From assembly GCF_000426385.1 (NCBI RefSeq), contig NZ_AUFG01000005.1, forward strand, positions 1-64,000: DNA of 64,000 nt, in the 5' to 3' direction. Source of the stretch: Arsenicicoccus bolidensis DSM 15745. Lineage in GTDB: Bacteria; Actinomycetota; Actinomycetes; Actinomycetales; Dermatophilaceae. Of the stretch, positions 34,104 to 43,030 are shown one piece after another; the first letter of the stretch is position 1; the number at the start of each line of letters is the position of its first letter. The translations under genes were made by a program, and so were the position numbers. The notes below the pieces were generated by a model. That model did no database searches. It saw only the letters and a program-made list of their open reading frames with translations, and was not told where the DNA came from.

Positions 34104-35110
34104 TGACGACGACCCAGACCGAGGCGGAGCGGGGCAGACCGCTCGTCGAGTGCGACAACGTCGTGCGCATCTTCACGTCCGAAGGTGTCGAGGTGGTGGC
34201 GCTGCAGGGGCTCGACCTGTCCGTCGCCGCCGGTGAGCTCGTCGCCGTCGTCGGTGCGTCCGGCAGCGGCAAGTCGACCCTGCTGCGCGTGCTCTCGGGG
34301 CTGGACCGGCCCACCGCCGGGGCCGCGAGGGTCGCGGGGCACGACCTCGTCGCCATGCGGCGTCGCGAGCGGCTGCGCTTCCGCCGCGAGACGGTCGGGT
34401 TCCTCTACCAGCAGGCGAGCGACAACCTGCTGCCCTATCTCACGGCCGCCGAGAACGTCGCCGTCCCGATGCGCCTGGCGGGTCGTCCTCGGGAGGAGGT
34501 CGGGGGCCGGGTGAGTGACCTGCTGGGCCTGCTCGGGCTCGCGGAGTGCGCCGACCGCCCGCCCGCCGAGCTGTCCGGCGGGCAGCAGCAGCGGGTCGGG
34601 CTGGCCGTGGCCCTGGCCAACCACCCGCAGGTCCTGCTCGCCGACGAGCCCACCGGTGAGCTCGACACCCGCACGGCCGACGACGTGTTCGCCGCCATCC
34701 GCACCGCCAACGCCGAGCTCGGCGTGACGGTCGTCGTGGTCACCCACGACCAGGCGGTGTCGGGGCAGGTCCAGCGCACCGTCGGCATCCGCGACGGACG
34801 CACCAGCTCGGAGGTGCTGCGGCGCACCGAGGTCGACGCCGAGGGGCGCTCGGCCCTGGTCAGCGAGGAGTATGCCGTGCTCGACCGGGCCGGACGCCTG
34901 CAGCTGCCGCGGGAGTTCACCCACGCGCTCGAGCTGCGGGACCGCGTGCGGCTCGACCTCGAGAGCGACCACATCGGCGTCTGGCCGGGTCACGACGGGG
35001 CCACGCCCCGGACACGACGTGAGCGAGCCGCTCTCACCGAGGACACCGGGTACACCGGGTACACCGAAGACACCGAGGGCGAGCCAGGGAGGCACCGGCG
35101 CCATGACTGA
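34103..35110 (+). CDS. ABC transporter ATPase with AbrB-like C-terminal extension
   Basis: A 335-aa MacB/LolD-type ATPase. Walker A is VGASGSGKSTLLRVLSG, the Q-loop is around GFLYQQASDNLLPYL, the signature is [15 protein letters not shown], and Walker B is [12 protein letters not shown] with the H-loop in VVVTHDQ. After the core (about residue 235) comes a ~60-residue extension. Its YAVLDRAGRLQLPREFTHAL then LELRDRVRLDLE fits the strand-GR-P-helix pattern of AbrB/SpoVT swapped-hairpin domains. The last 35 residues are polar, with a short repeat (TGYTGYTEDTE). The ATG shares one base with the permease stop, and the gene overlaps the next ATPase by eight bases. Confidence 0.88.
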   Translation: MTTTQTEAERGRPLVECDNVVRIFTSEGVEVVALQGLDLSVAAGELVAVVGASGSGKSTLLRVLSGLDRPTAGAARVAGHDLVAMRRRERLRFRRETVGFLYQQASDNLLPYLTAAENVAVPMRLAGRPREEVGGRVSDLLGLLGLAECADRPPAELSGGQQQRVGLAVALANHPQVLLADEPTGELDTRTADDVFAAIRTANAELGVTVVVVTHDQAVSGQVQRTVGIRDGRTSSEVLRRTEVDAEGRSALVSEEYAVLDRAGRLQLPREFTHALELRDRVRLDLESDHIGVWPGHDGATPRTRRERAALTEDTGYTGYTEDTEGEPGRHRRHD

Positions 35111-35807
35111 GACGACCGACCTGATGATCGAGCTGCGCGCCGTGGCCAAGAGCTTCGGCACGGGGGCGGGCGCGGTGCACGCCCTGCAGGGGATCGACCT
35201 GGCCGTGCCGCGCGGCGAGCTGCTGGCCGTCCGCGGACGGTCCGGCTCGGGCAAGACCACGATGCTCCACGTCGCCGGCGGCCTGGACGACGCCGACGAG
35301 GGCGAGGTCCGCGTCGACGGCGTGGACGTGCGCGCCCTGGACGAGGCGGGCCGGCTCAGGCTGCGCCGCGAGCACGTGGCCTACGTGTTCCAGTCGTTCG
35401 GGCTCGTGCCCGAGCTCACCGCCGCCGAGAACGTCTCCGTGCCGCTGCGGCTGACCCGGACCGACCCGGGGGAGCGGGACCGCCGCGTGGCCCAGGTGCT
35501 CGAGCGGGTCGGCCTCGGACCGCACGCGCGACAGACGCCGCGCCAGCTCTCCGGCGGGCAGCAGCAGCGCGTGTCCCTCGCCCGGGCCCTCGTCGGTGAG
35601 CCGGCCGTGCTCCTCGCCGACGAGCCCACGGGGCAGCTCGACTCCGAGACGGCGCGCGAGGTGATGACCCTCATCGTGCAGCTGGTGCGCGAGCGGGGCA
35701 TGACCGCGGTGGTCACCACGCACGACCCGATGATCGTGGCCTATGCCGACCGGGTGCTCGAGCTCGTCGACGGGCGGCTGCACGCGATCGAGCCGCTGCC
35801 CGCCTGA
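35103..35807 (+). CDS. ABC transporter ATPase (LolD/MacB type)
   Basis: A 234-aa ATPase of standard length for the family. Walker A is [18 protein letters not shown], the Q-loop is [20 protein letters not shown], the signature is [15 protein letters not shown], Walker B is [16 protein letters not shown] and the H-loop is VVTTHDP. It ends without an extension. As last gene of a four-gene operon with two permeases and another ATPase, it probably completes a heteromeric transporter. MacB-type systems act as mechanotransmitters rather than by moving substrate through the membrane domain. Confidence 0.9.
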   Translation: MTETTDLMIELRAVAKSFGTGAGAVHALQGIDLAVPRGELLAVRGRSGSGKTTMLHVAGGLDDADEGEVRVDGVDVRALDEAGRLRLRREHVAYVFQSFGLVPELTAAENVSVPLRLTRTDPGERDRRVAQVLERVGLGPHARQTPRQLSGGQQQRVSLARALVGEPAVLLADEPTGQLDSETAREVMTLIVQLVRERGMTAVVTTHDPMIVAYADRVLELVDGRLHAIEPLPA

Positions 35808-35817
35808 CGTGCCAGCG

Positions 35818-35849
35818 GGTGAGCGGGTGAGCAGGTGAGCAGGTGAGCA
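35818..35849. repeat. Four tandem copies of GGTGAGC(A/G)
   Basis: The 8-bp unit GGTGAGCG/A is repeated four times in the 70-bp gap between the ABC operon and the convergent cupin gene. The gap ends in a GC-rich inverted repeat, GGCCGG-TC-GGCCGG, near 35862-35876. Confidence 0.7.
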
Positions 35850-35877
35850 AGTGTGAGAGAGCCGGCCGGTCGGCCGG

Positions 35878-36273
35878 TCAGGCGCCGTACTCCTCGTCGG
35901 TGACGTGGTCCAGCCAGGTCACGACCTCGCCCTGGTCGTCCGCCTCCTGGATCGCGACGTGCGCCATGAAGCGGTCCGGCGTCGCGCCGTGCCAGTGCTC
36001 CTCGCCCGGCTCGATGTAGACGACGTCCCCCGGGCGGATCTCGCGCACCTCGCCGCCACGGCTCGCGACATACCCGATGCCGTCGGTGACGTAGAGCGTC
36101 TGGCCCTTGGGGTGGGTGTGCCACGCGGTGCGGGCACCCGGCGTGAACCGCACGTGCGCGCAGCCCACCGCGGACTGCTCGTCCGGGTTGCGGATCCCGT
36201 CGATGTAGACCGCGCCGGTGAACCAGTCCTGCGGCCCGGGGGCGGACTGCCCGCCGCTCTGCGTGAACCTCAT
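35878..36273 (-). CDS. Cupin-domain protein coupled to the UbiA gene
   Basis: A 131-aa single-domain cupin. The first metal-binding motif is in [20 protein letters not shown] (H-x-H then E/Q and G). The second is [20 protein letters not shown], with its E..HWHGA. This type is often annotated as carboxymuconolactone-decarboxylase-linked or quercetinase-like cupin; the actual reaction is unknown. The ATG overlaps the UbiA stop by four bases (ATGA), so it belongs to the prenyltransferase operon. It may act on the polyketide/prenyl product of the neighbouring cluster, but it has no counterpart in the described agq genes as I know them. Confidence 0.8.
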   Translation of the reverse strand: MRFTQSGGQSAPGPQDWFTGAVYIDGIRNPDEQSAVGCAHVRFTPGARTAWHTHPKGQTLYVTDGIGYVASRGGEVREIRPGDVVYIEPGEEHWHGATPDRFMAHVAIQEADDQGEVVTWLDHVTDEEYGA

Positions 36274-37178
36274 GCGATCTCTCCTCGTCCTGCTGGTGGT
36301 GGCGCAGCTGCTGGAGCTGTCGATGGTGGTGGCGCCGACGACGGTGGGGTGCCTCCGGCCCATCCTCGCCCCGCCACCGCCCACAGCGCCACGTCGCAGA
36401 CGGCCATCCCGGCCGCGCACCAGAACGGTGCCTTGCCACGACCGCCGAGGACGCCGGCCGCGAGCGCAGCCCCGAGCCCCACCGCGACGCGTGCGGATCG
36501 GGCGGGTGGGCGCGCCCCGGCCAGCACGGCGAGCTGGGCGCCGGCCAGCCCAGCCACGGCCTGGGCCCGCAGCGACGCCGGGGACCACCGGTGCGGGTAG
36601 CCGCGCACCCCGGTGGCGGCGTCGTCGTCGAGGTCGGGCAGGACGTTCAGCAGGTGGGCGGAGCAGCCGAGAAGCGCGCCGGCGACCGTCTGCCACAACG
36701 GCGCCGGGCCCTGGCGCGGACCACCTCTGGTCAGATGCGGCACGTGCGGAAGCCCCCCGAAGGCCACGGCATACGGCAGGATCGAGGCGGTCGAGCGCTT
36801 GAGACCAGCGTTGTATGCCCAGCCCGACCCGACGACGAGGACCACATGGACGACTCCGGCAGCACCACCGCACCTGCTCGACAGGAGCAGACAGGCACCA
36901 GCGGCCACCCCGAGGGCCCGGCGGACCACCCTCGCCGCCCCCGGATCGGCGGCGAGCGGCTTGTCGACGCGTCCCGCGACCCGGTCGCGCCCGGCGTCGA
37001 GCAGGTCATTGCTCCAACCGATGGTCAGCTGCCCGGACAGGACGGTCGCGCCCACGAGCAGGACCCGTCGGCGGGGCAGACCGCAGCCGACCGCGAGGGC
37101 CGTGGTGAGGCCGGTGACGACCGCGGTCGGGCCCGGATGGCAGGTGGTCGCCAGCAAGGACAGCAGGGGAGCGGGCAT
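36270..37178 (-). CDS. UbiA-family prenyltransferase (agqD-like)
   Basis: A 302-aa integral membrane prenyltransferase. The first Asp-rich motif is [20 protein letters not shown], the classic NDxxDxxxD followed by RDKPL. The second Asp-rich site is in [20 protein letters not shown]. About eight hydrophobic segments are present, for example [17 protein letters not shown] and [20 protein letters not shown]. The gene is divergent from the type III polyketide synthase, 54 bp apart. UbiA, type III PKS, methyltransferase and flavoprotein form the gene set of the Actinoplanes agq cluster, in which the UbiA protein geranylates an alkylhydroquinone. A -10-like TAGCGT lies six bases before its ATG. Confidence 0.88.
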   Translation of the reverse strand: MPAPLLSLLATTCHPGPTAVVTGLTTALAVGCGLPRRRVLLVGATVLSGQLTIGWSNDLLDAGRDRVAGRVDKPLAADPGAARVVRRALGVAAGACLLLSSRCGGAAGVVHVVLVVGSGWAYNAGLKRSTASILPYAVAFGGLPHVPHLTRGGPRQGPAPLWQTVAGALLGCSAHLLNVLPDLDDDAATGVRGYPHRWSPASLRAQAVAGLAGAQLAVLAGARPPARSARVAVGLGAALAAGVLGGRGKAPFWCAAGMAVCDVALWAVAGRGWAGGTPPSSAPPPSTAPAAAPPPAGRGEIA

Positions 37179-37184
37179 GAGCCC

Positions 37185-37190
37185 ACGCTA
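37185..37190 (-). promoter_or_regulatory. -10-like hexamer TAGCGT before the UbiA gene
   Basis: On the minus strand TAGCGT ends six bases before the UbiA ATG, consistent with a leaderless transcript of the UbiA-cupin operon. Confidence 0.4.
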
Positions 37191-37232
37191 GGCCCGGGCG
37201 GCCTCGGGCGGAGGCCTGCGCTCCCCAGCGCC

Positions 37233-38345
37233 GTGGTGGCCGTCCGCGGGGCGCTGCCGCCGCACCGCTACTCTCAGCACGAGATCACCGACGCGGTGGC
37301 GGAGTTCACCGGTGCCGCGTCCGGTGCCCGGCGTCGGATGCTCGACCAGGTGCACGCCAACGCGGGGGTGCGGACACGGCACCTGGCCCTGCCGCTCGAG
37401 CGCTACGTGGGACTGGCGGACTTCGGCGAGGCCAACGACGCCTTCATCGAGGCGGCGGTCGAGCTCGGGTGCCAGGCCGTCGAGGCGGCCCTCGCCGAGG
37501 CGGGGCTCGCACCGCGCGACGTGGACCTGCTCGTCAGCGCCACCGTCACGGGTCTCGCCGTGCCGTCGATCGACGCGCGGATCGCCGCGCGCCTGCGCAT
37601 GCGGTCCGACGTGCGGCGCGTGCCGCTCGTCGGCCTGGGGTGCGTCGCGGGAGCGGCCGGGATCGCCCGCGTGCACGACCATCTCGTCGGTCATCCCGCG
37701 CACGTGGCCGTGCTGGTCGCGACGGAGATGTGCAGCCTCACCGTGCAGCGGGACGACACCACGCCCGCCAACATGGTGGCCAGCGGCCTCTTCGGGGACG
37801 GAGCAGCGGCCGTGGTGATGCTCGGCGCCGACCGGGCCGCCGAGCGGGCGACCGACCAGGGAGCACCAGACCGGTCGTCCGGCTCGACGCCCACCCGGCC
37901 CGAGGTGCTGGACACCCGTTCGCGGTTCTACGACGACACCGAGCGCGCCATGGGCTGGGACGTCGGCGCCACGGGGCTGCGGATCGTCCTCGGCGTCGAG
38001 GTGCCCGAGCTGGTGCGCTCGCACGTCCGCGAGGACGTCGACGGGTTCCTGGCGCTGCACGACCTCACGCGTGACGACATCGAGTGGTGGGTCGCGCACC
38101 CCGGCGGCCCCAAGGTCCTCGAGGCCATGCAAGAGGCGCTCGAGGTGCCCCGCGACGCCCTTGGCGTCACCTGGGACTCCCTCGCCGCGATCGGCAACCT
38201 GTCCTCGGCGTCGGTGCTGCACGTCCTCGCCGACACGCTCCGGACCCGCCCACCACGGCCCGGGTCGCTGGGGATGCTGCTCGCCATGGGCCCCGGCTTC
38301 TGCCTCGAGATGGTCCTGCTGCGGGCGCCCGAGGACGCCCGATGA
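37233..38345 (+). CDS. Type III polyketide synthase (agqA/srsA-like)
   Basis: A 370-aa chalcone-synthase-type enzyme. The catalytic Cys is in [20 protein letters not shown], His in [20 protein letters not shown] and Asn in [36 protein letters not shown] and [20 protein letters not shown] are family blocks. Actinobacterial members extend fatty acyl-CoA starters with malonyl units to alkylresorcinols or alkylpyrones. It starts a three-gene plus-strand operon with the methyltransferase (4-nt overlap) and flavoprotein, as in srsABC and agqABC. GTG 37233 (or 37236) is the only start close to the expected N-terminus. An unusual ~20-residue insert rich in Arg/Ser/Pro (about 208-228) lies after the GDGAAA block. 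Confidence 0.92.
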   Translation: MVAVRGALPPHRYSQHEITDAVAEFTGAASGARRRMLDQVHANAGVRTRHLALPLERYVGLADFGEANDAFIEAAVELGCQAVEAALAEAGLAPRDVDLLVSATVTGLAVPSIDARIAARLRMRSDVRRVPLVGLGCVAGAAGIARVHDHLVGHPAHVAVLVATEMCSLTVQRDDTTPANMVASGLFGDGAAAVVMLGADRAAERATDQGAPDRSSGSTPTRPEVLDTRSRFYDDTERAMGWDVGATGLRIVLGVEVPELVRSHVREDVDGFLALHDLTRDDIEWWVAHPGGPKVLEAMQEALEVPRDALGVTWDSLAAIGNLSSASVLHVLADTLRTRPPRPGSLGMLLAMGPGFCLEMVLLRAPEDAR

Positions 38346-38866
38346 GGAGCCAGACGGCGTATGCCGGACTGGTCGCCGTCGTCGCGGCCGAGCGCCTCGC
38401 GGAGCTGGTGGTGTCGCGCCGCAACGCTGCCTGGTCCCTCGCCCAGGGCGGGCACGAGGTGGGGCGCGAGCACTACCCGGCCATGGTGGCCCTGCACACC
38501 GGGCTGCTCGGGGCGTGCCTCGCCGAGATGCACTGGGGCCAGCGGCGGTTCGGGCGCGGGGGATGGGTCGCCCTCGCCGGCGTCGGCGCCGCCCAGGCCT
38601 TGCGCTGGTGGTGCATCCGCACCCTCGGTCCGCAGTGGAACACGCGCGTGATCGTGGTGCCCGGCGCCTCCCGGGTCACGGGCGGCCCCTACCGCTACCT
38701 GGACCACCCCAACTACGTCGCCGTCGTCGTCGAGGGCGTCGCCCTGCCGATGGTGCACGGGTCCCGGTGGACTGCAGCGGGATTCACGATCGCCAACGCC
38801 GCCCTGCTGGCTCGCCGCATCCGGGTCGAGGAGCAGGCGCTGCGCGCGCTGCACGAGACGGCCTGA
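38342..38866 (+). CDS. Isoprenylcysteine-type methyltransferase (agqB/srsB-like)
   Basis: A 174-aa membrane methyltransferase of the ICMT family. The C-terminal signature is [19 protein letters not shown], with [12 protein letters not shown] near the end; these bind S-adenosylmethionine. About four to five hydrophobic helices precede and surround it ([37 protein letters not shown]). Next to type III PKS genes, such enzymes O-methylate alkylresorcinols (SrsB) or hydroquinones. The ATG overlaps the PKS stop by four bases, and the flavoprotein begins two bases after its stop. Confidence 0.88.
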   Translation: MRSQTAYAGLVAVVAAERLAELVVSRRNAAWSLAQGGHEVGREHYPAMVALHTGLLGACLAEMHWGQRRFGRGGWVALAGVGAAQALRWWCIRTLGPQWNTRVIVVPGASRVTGGPYRYLDHPNYVAVVVEGVALPMVHGSRWTAAGFTIANAALLARRIRVEEQALRALHETA

Positions 38867-38868
38867 CG

Positions 38869-39981
38869 GTGGCGAGGGACCCCCGAGCACCAGGCACCGG
38901 GGCCGACGCTCACGCCAGGGCGGACGTGGATCTGGTCCTCGTCGGCGGCGGGCCGGTCGGGCTCGTCGCGGCGCTGCACGCGGCGCGGCTCGGGATGAGC
39001 GCCGTCGTCGTCGAGCCCCGCCCGTCGCCGGTGGACAAGGCCTGCGGCGAGGGCATCATGCCGGCCGGCGTGGCCGAGCTCGCGGCTCTCGGGGTCCACC
39101 CGGACGGTCACCCGATCCGGGGCATCCGGTATGTCGACGGCAGGTCCCTCGACGGGCGCGGCCCATCTGCCGACGCACCGGTCGGGCCGCGGCCTGGGCT
39201 CGGCGTGCGCCGCACGACCTTGCACGCCGCCCTGACCCGGGCCACGGAGGCGGCGGGGGACGGCATACGGCAGGTGCAGGATCGAGTCGTGGACCTGGCC
39301 CAGGACGACGGCGGGGTCACGGTGGGGCTGGCCGGGGGAGGCGAGGTGCGCGCCGGGCACGTGGTGGCGGCCGACGGGCTGCTCTCGCCGACGCGACGGC
39401 TGCTCGGGCTCGACCGTCCGTCGCGGGCGCCGCGGAGGCGTGGGCTGCGACGGCACTACCGGGTCGCGCCGTGGACGGACCACGTGGAGGTCCACTGGGG
39501 GCGGTCCTGCGAGGCCTATGTCACGCCGGTCGCCGAGGACGTCGTGGGGGTCGCGGTGCTGACCGGTCGCGTCGGGGGATTCCTGGAGCACCTCGCCGAG
39601 ATCCCTAGGTTGGCAGACAGGTTCGCGGGCGCCGAGCCTCTGGACGAGGTGCGCGGTGCGGGACCGTTGCGGCAGCGCGCGGCGCGTCAGGTTGCCGGTC
39701 GGGTGCTGCTGGCCGGCGACGCCGCGGGCTACGTCGACGCGCTGACGGGGGAGGGGCTGACGCTCGGGTGGCGACAGGCGAGGGCCGCCGTGGAGGCCGT
39801 CGCGGCCGGTGACCCCAGCCGCTACGAGGCGCACTGGCACACCATCGGGCTGCCCGCCCGGGCGCTCACGGGCGGGCTCGTCGTGGCCACGCGATCGGCG
39901 TTCGTGCGACGACACCTGGTCACGGCTGCGGCCCACGTGCCGTGGGTCTACCGATCGGCCGTCCGGGTCGTCGCGTCCTAG
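38869..39981 (+). CDS. FAD-dependent hydroxylase (agqC/srsC-like)
   Basis: A 370-aa flavoprotein of the group A hydroxylase/geranylgeranyl-reductase-like family. The FAD-binding motif is LVLVGGGPVGLVAALHAARL. KACGEGIMPAGVAELAALG and the late GRVLLAGDAAGYVDALTGEG, with its GDAA.Y.D binding the ribityl chain, are conserved. In srs and agq clusters this enzyme oxidises the aromatic ring made by the PKS so that it becomes a hydroquinone or quinone. The GTG at 38869 is used, two bases after the methyltransferase stop. It ends the operon; the next gene is convergent. Confidence 0.88.
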   Translation: MARDPRAPGTGADAHARADVDLVLVGGGPVGLVAALHAARLGMSAVVVEPRPSPVDKACGEGIMPAGVAELAALGVHPDGHPIRGIRYVDGRSLDGRGPSADAPVGPRPGLGVRRTTLHAALTRATEAAGDGIRQVQDRVVDLAQDDGGVTVGLAGGGEVRAGHVVAADGLLSPTRRLLGLDRPSRAPRRRGLRRHYRVAPWTDHVEVHWGRSCEAYVTPVAEDVVGVAVLTGRVGGFLEHLAEIPRLADRFAGAEPLDEVRGAGPLRQRAARQVAGRVLLAGDAAGYVDALTGEGLTLGWRQARAAVEAVAAGDPSRYEAHWHTIGLPARALTGGLVVATRSAFVRRHLVTAAAHVPWVYRSAVRVVAS

Positions 39982-40086
39982 GCGAGCGGTCGCGACCGGC
40001 ATGCCCGAGAGTGCCCCGACGGCGGCTCCGCCGGATCTGCCTGAGGTCGACACATCGGCCTGGCGTGCCAACCCGGGCTGATGTGC

Positions 40087-40686
40087 CTACCTGAGGTAGG
40101 GCTGCTCGGGGATGAAGGAGGGGTCGTGCGTGCCGACCTTGCGCGCCGCCGCGAGGTGCCCGCCGAGGAAGCCGCCCGCCCCCACGGCGCCGAGCGCGAC
40201 GAGCCCGAGGGCCGCGCCGAGCCGGTGCTGACCGTTGCGCCTCGCCACCCACGACGCGACCTGCAGCCCGGCACCGGCGCCGTTGGCGATGGCGTGGACC
40301 ACCCCGACGCGGCGGGAGCGGGTGTCGGTCTCGGCATACTCCGACCAGCCCGACAGCGCGGCCGGCACGGCCGCCAGCACGCCGACGCCGGTCAGCAGGC
40401 GGGCCCCGTCGCGCGAGGCGTCGTCGCCGGCCAGGTCGAGCAGGGTCGCGCTCATCCACGTGCCCATGGGTACCTCGACGAGCAGGGGGTGCAGCGCGTG
40501 GCCGAGCCAGGCGCCCTGCAGCACCTGGCGCCGCAGGTCGTCGGCGACGATCGCCCCGGAGACGCGATCGCCCACCGCCACGACGGGGTCGAGCGCGGTG
40601 GAGCTCTCGATCGCGTGGAGGGGTGCGGCGAGCGGGGTGCGGGGGCGCGTCGTCGGCTGGTCGGTCCGGCTGGTGTCGTGGGTCAT
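40087..40686 (-). CDS. DUF2231-type membrane protein
   Basis: A 199-aa protein. The LGHALHPLLVEVPMGTWMSA segment is the DUF2231 signature (G...HP....P.G.W). It is followed by four hydrophobic helices (ARLLTGVGVLAAVPAALSGW, VGVVHAIANGAGAGLQVASW, LGAALGLVALGAVGAGGFLG). The N-terminus has a 45-residue cytoplasmic part. Some relatives are joined to Rieske or ferredoxin-like proteins, so a membrane redox role is possible but unproven. AGGAGTCC precedes the ATG. Its stop region is palindromic (CTACCT-G-AGGTAG). Confidence 0.78.
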   Translation of the reverse strand: MTHDTSRTDQPTTRPRTPLAAPLHAIESSTALDPVVAVGDRVSGAIVADDLRRQVLQGAWLGHALHPLLVEVPMGTWMSATLLDLAGDDASRDGARLLTGVGVLAAVPAALSGWSEYAETDTRSRRVGVVHAIANGAGAGLQVASWVARRNGQHRLGAALGLVALGAVGAGGFLGGHLAAARKVGTHDPSFIPEQPYLR

Positions 40687-40737
40687 GAGGACTCCTGGTG
40701 GTCGAGGGCGGTATGGCGGGACGGGTGGGCGCAGCGG

Positions 40738-41713
40738 TCAGGCGCGCACGTGGCGGGACCGCAGCTCGGGCAGGACCTCCTTGCCGTACGCCTCGATCAT
40801 CTCGGCGTAGCGCGGCCCCATGTTGGCGACGTAGACGTCGTCGAACCCGGCCTCGACGAACGGCGTGAACGCGTCGACGTGCTCCTGGACGGAGTCGCCG
40901 AAGGTCGCCGAGCCGGCGATCTTGTCGCGGGTGACGAGCTCGGCCGCCTGCTCGAAGTGCTGGGGGCTCGGCAGCACCTGGCTCAGCTCGCCGGGCACCC
41001 CCGCGTTGGGCCACAGGCGGTAGGCGTCGTCGATGGCCTGCTCCTTGTCCGCGCCCCAGCCGACCTTGAACCCGGCCTGGGTCGGTGCGTGGGCGCCCTT
41101 GGCCTGGCGGAAGGTCGAGACCCCCTCGGCGTCGGGCATGACCGAGATGAAGCCGTCGCCGACGCGGCAGGCCAGGTCCAGCGCCTTGGGCCCGAACGCC
41201 GAGACGTAGATCTGCGGCAGCTCCTCGGGCAGGGAGTAGATCCGGGCCGTGTCGACCGTGTAGTGGACGCCCTCGTGGGACACGACCTCGCCGGTCCACA
41301 GGCGCCGGATCAGGCCGATCGCCTCCTTGAGCATCTCCAGGCGCAGGTCGGCGTGCGGCCAGACGTCGCCGAGGATGTGCTCGTTGAGCGCCTCGCCGGA
41401 GCCGACGCCAAGAGTGAAGCGGCCGGGGCCGAGGAGCGCGGCGCTGGTGGCGGCGGCCTGCGCGATGATCGCCGGGTGGATGCGCACGGTCGGGCAGGTC
41501 ACGGCCGTCGTCACCGGGAGGTCGCAGACCCTGGCTGATCGCGCCGATCGCGGACCACACGAAGGCGGACTCGCCCTGCTCGTTGGTCCAGGGGTGGAAG
41601 TGGTCGCTGATCCACAGGGCGTCGAAGCCTGCCTCCCCGGCGAGGCGGGCCTGCTCGACGATCTCGGTGGGGGAGTACTCCTCGCAGGACAGGAAGTAGC
41701 CGATGCGCTTCAC
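40738..41713 (-). pseudogene. F420-dependent glucose-6-phosphate dehydrogenase-family oxidoreductase, frameshifted
   Basis: Two frames together encode a luciferase-like (LLM) oxidoreductase of the F420-dependent TIGR03557 type, about 324 aa. The first 60 residues are KRIGYFLSCEEYSPTEIVEQ and ALWISDHFHPWTNEQGESAF. The rest (VTTAVTCPTVRIHPAIIAQA, FTLGVGSGEALNEHILGDVW, IYVSAFGPKALDLACRVGDG) is in another frame. They join near 41530 where CAG should be followed by GTC TGC GAC, but one extra G is present (CCC instead of CC on the plus strand). GTG 41713 has AAGGAGA upstream. The lesion is a single base in a short run, so a sequencing error is as likely as a real mutation. Confidence 0.85.
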
Positions 41714-41818
41714 GGTCGCGTCTCCTTGGTCGTGGGCTGACGCTCTCATCCCACCAGGGTGGCCGGGCCGGGGGGAGGTTGTCAGCCGGGAGACTCGACG
41801 GTCGCTCGACGCCCGCGG

Positions 41819-42769
41819 TCAGCGGGCGAGCACCGTGCCGGCCCCGCGGTCGGCGGCCCGGTCCGCGACGTATGCCGCGAAGACGACGTCGGTCGCCGCG
41901 ATGCCGAGGTTCTGGCAGACGAGCCGTCCGGCAGGCCGAGGCTGACGGATCGCGTCGCCCGTCCACCCGGTGGCCGGCGGATAGTCGGCGGCGAGCTTGG
42001 CCGGGGCGACGGCGGCCAGCTGCTCGACGTCGTCCGAGACCAGGGTCGCCTCGCGGGCGAGCCGGCTGCCGACGCTGCTCGAGTAGTCCAGCGGCAGCAG
42101 CAGCGCGTCCTCGCGCACCCACCCCGGGTCCAGCTCCTGGCCGCGCAGGCCGATGCTCAACCCCGTGATGACGGTGCCGGCGCCCTCGACCGCGGCCCTC
42201 GGGTCGTCGGTGACCTCCAGCCTCAAGGTGGGCACGGCCTCGGCCGCCCACGCCGACAGGTCCTCGCGCGCCTCGGGGCGGCGGGCGTAGACCCGGGTCT
42301 CGGCATACCCCAGGGCCTCCAGCACCAGCAGGTGCCACCGCGCCTGGACCCCCGCGCCGAGGAACGCGACGGGCGACGACCGGTCACCGAGCGCGTCGAG
42401 GCAGGCGCCGCTGACGGCGGCGGTCCGCTGAGCGGTGAGGGCGGCGGCCCCCATCAGGGCCCGCGTCTCGCCGGTGCGGGCGTCGCTGAGGATCATCACG
42501 CCCTGGGCGGTGGGCAGGCCGCGGGCGGGGTTGTCGGGGACCAGGGTCACCCACTTGCACCCGAGCAGGTCTTCGTCGAGCACGGCCGCGGGCATCGCGT
42601 TGGCGAAGCCGTCACCGGCGAGGCGGACGGCCGGCTTGGGCGGCACCTGCGCGCGCCCCTCGGCCCGCGCCACGAGGGCTCGGCGCGCCAGCGAGACGGC
42701 GGTCCTCGGCTCGGGGAGCAGCCCCTGGACCTCGGCGTCGGACAGATATCTCAGCGGGCTCGGATCCAT
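41819..42769 (-). CDS. Ornithine cyclodeaminase/mu-crystallin family protein
   Basis: A 316-aa NAD(P)-binding protein. The substrate-side segment is GDGFANAMPAAVLDEDLLGC, then KWVTLVPDNPARGLPTAQGV, with K and N/P positions that bind substrate in the family. The Rossmann motif is PVAFLGAGVQARWHLLVLEA. The family includes ornithine cyclodeaminase, alanine dehydrogenase and ketimine reductase; I cannot tell which from sequence. LDYSSSVGSRLAREATLVSD carries the Asp found in the active site. The ATG lies six bases after a -10-like TAGGGT. Confidence 0.83.
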   Translation of the reverse strand: MDPSPLRYLSDAEVQGLLPEPRTAVSLARRALVARAEGRAQVPPKPAVRLAGDGFANAMPAAVLDEDLLGCKWVTLVPDNPARGLPTAQGVMILSDARTGETRALMGAAALTAQRTAAVSGACLDALGDRSSPVAFLGAGVQARWHLLVLEALGYAETRVYARRPEAREDLSAWAAEAVPTLRLEVTDDPRAAVEGAGTVITGLSIGLRGQELDPGWVREDALLLPLDYSSSVGSRLAREATLVSDDVEQLAAVAPAKLAADYPPATGWTGDAIRQPRPAGRLVCQNLGIAATDVVFAAYVADRAADRGAGTVLAR

Positions 42770-42775
42770 CCGTCG

Positions 42776-42781
42776 ACCCTA
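42776..42781 (-). promoter_or_regulatory. -10-like hexamer TAGGGT
   Basis: On the minus strand TAGGGT ends six bases before the ATG of the cyclodeaminase-family gene. Confidence 0.4.
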
Positions 42782-42833
42782 TCGAGGACCGATGCGCACC
42801 TTGCGTCTTCTGCGTCCTCGGCGTACTCGGACG

Positions 42834-42874
42834 CCGAAGGCCCCGCCACGCGGGGGACGCGGCGGGGCCTTCGG
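42834..42874 (-). terminator. Hairpin after the 29-aa small gene
   Basis: Perfect 14-bp arms at 42834-42847 (CCGAAGGCCCCGCC) and 42861-42874 flank a 13-base loop. It lies about 20 bases past the stop of the small minus-strand gene and well upstream of the cyclodeaminase start, so it isolates the small gene as a unit. Confidence 0.7.
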
Positions 42875-42894
42875 TCGTGAGCGGTCGGGGTCGG

Positions 42895-42984
42895 TCAGCG
42901 ACCCCGGTAGCCCGGCACCTCCGGGTTGAACGCGGCGAGCGTCCAGCGGTCGAAGGAACGGAGCCAGGTCTTCATGCGAGTCAT
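42895..42984 (-). CDS. Very small 29-aa protein
   Basis: A 30-codon frame starts MTRMKTWLRSFDRWTLAAFN and ends in PEVPGYRGR. It has a near-perfect AGGAGGT ribosome site seven bases before the ATG, a promoter with two palindromes upstream and a 14-bp hairpin just after the stop. The first 20 residues form an amphipathic, basic, Trp-containing helix; the tail is Pro/Gly-rich. I do not recognise the peptide. The strong translation signals make chance unlikely; a membrane-associating or regulatory peptide is possible (inference). Confidence 0.6.
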   Translation of the reverse strand: MTRMKTWLRSFDRWTLAAFNPEVPGYRGR

Positions 42985-43030
42985 CGGGTGACCTCCTGTC
43001 GTCGGTGTGCATGGTGCGGGCACCCCGTTG

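Noticed and set aside
36591-37232. A 214-residue N-terminal extension of the type III polyketide synthase
   Set aside because: The extension is antisense to the UbiA gene and has shadow-frame composition; the enzyme family starts near 37233.
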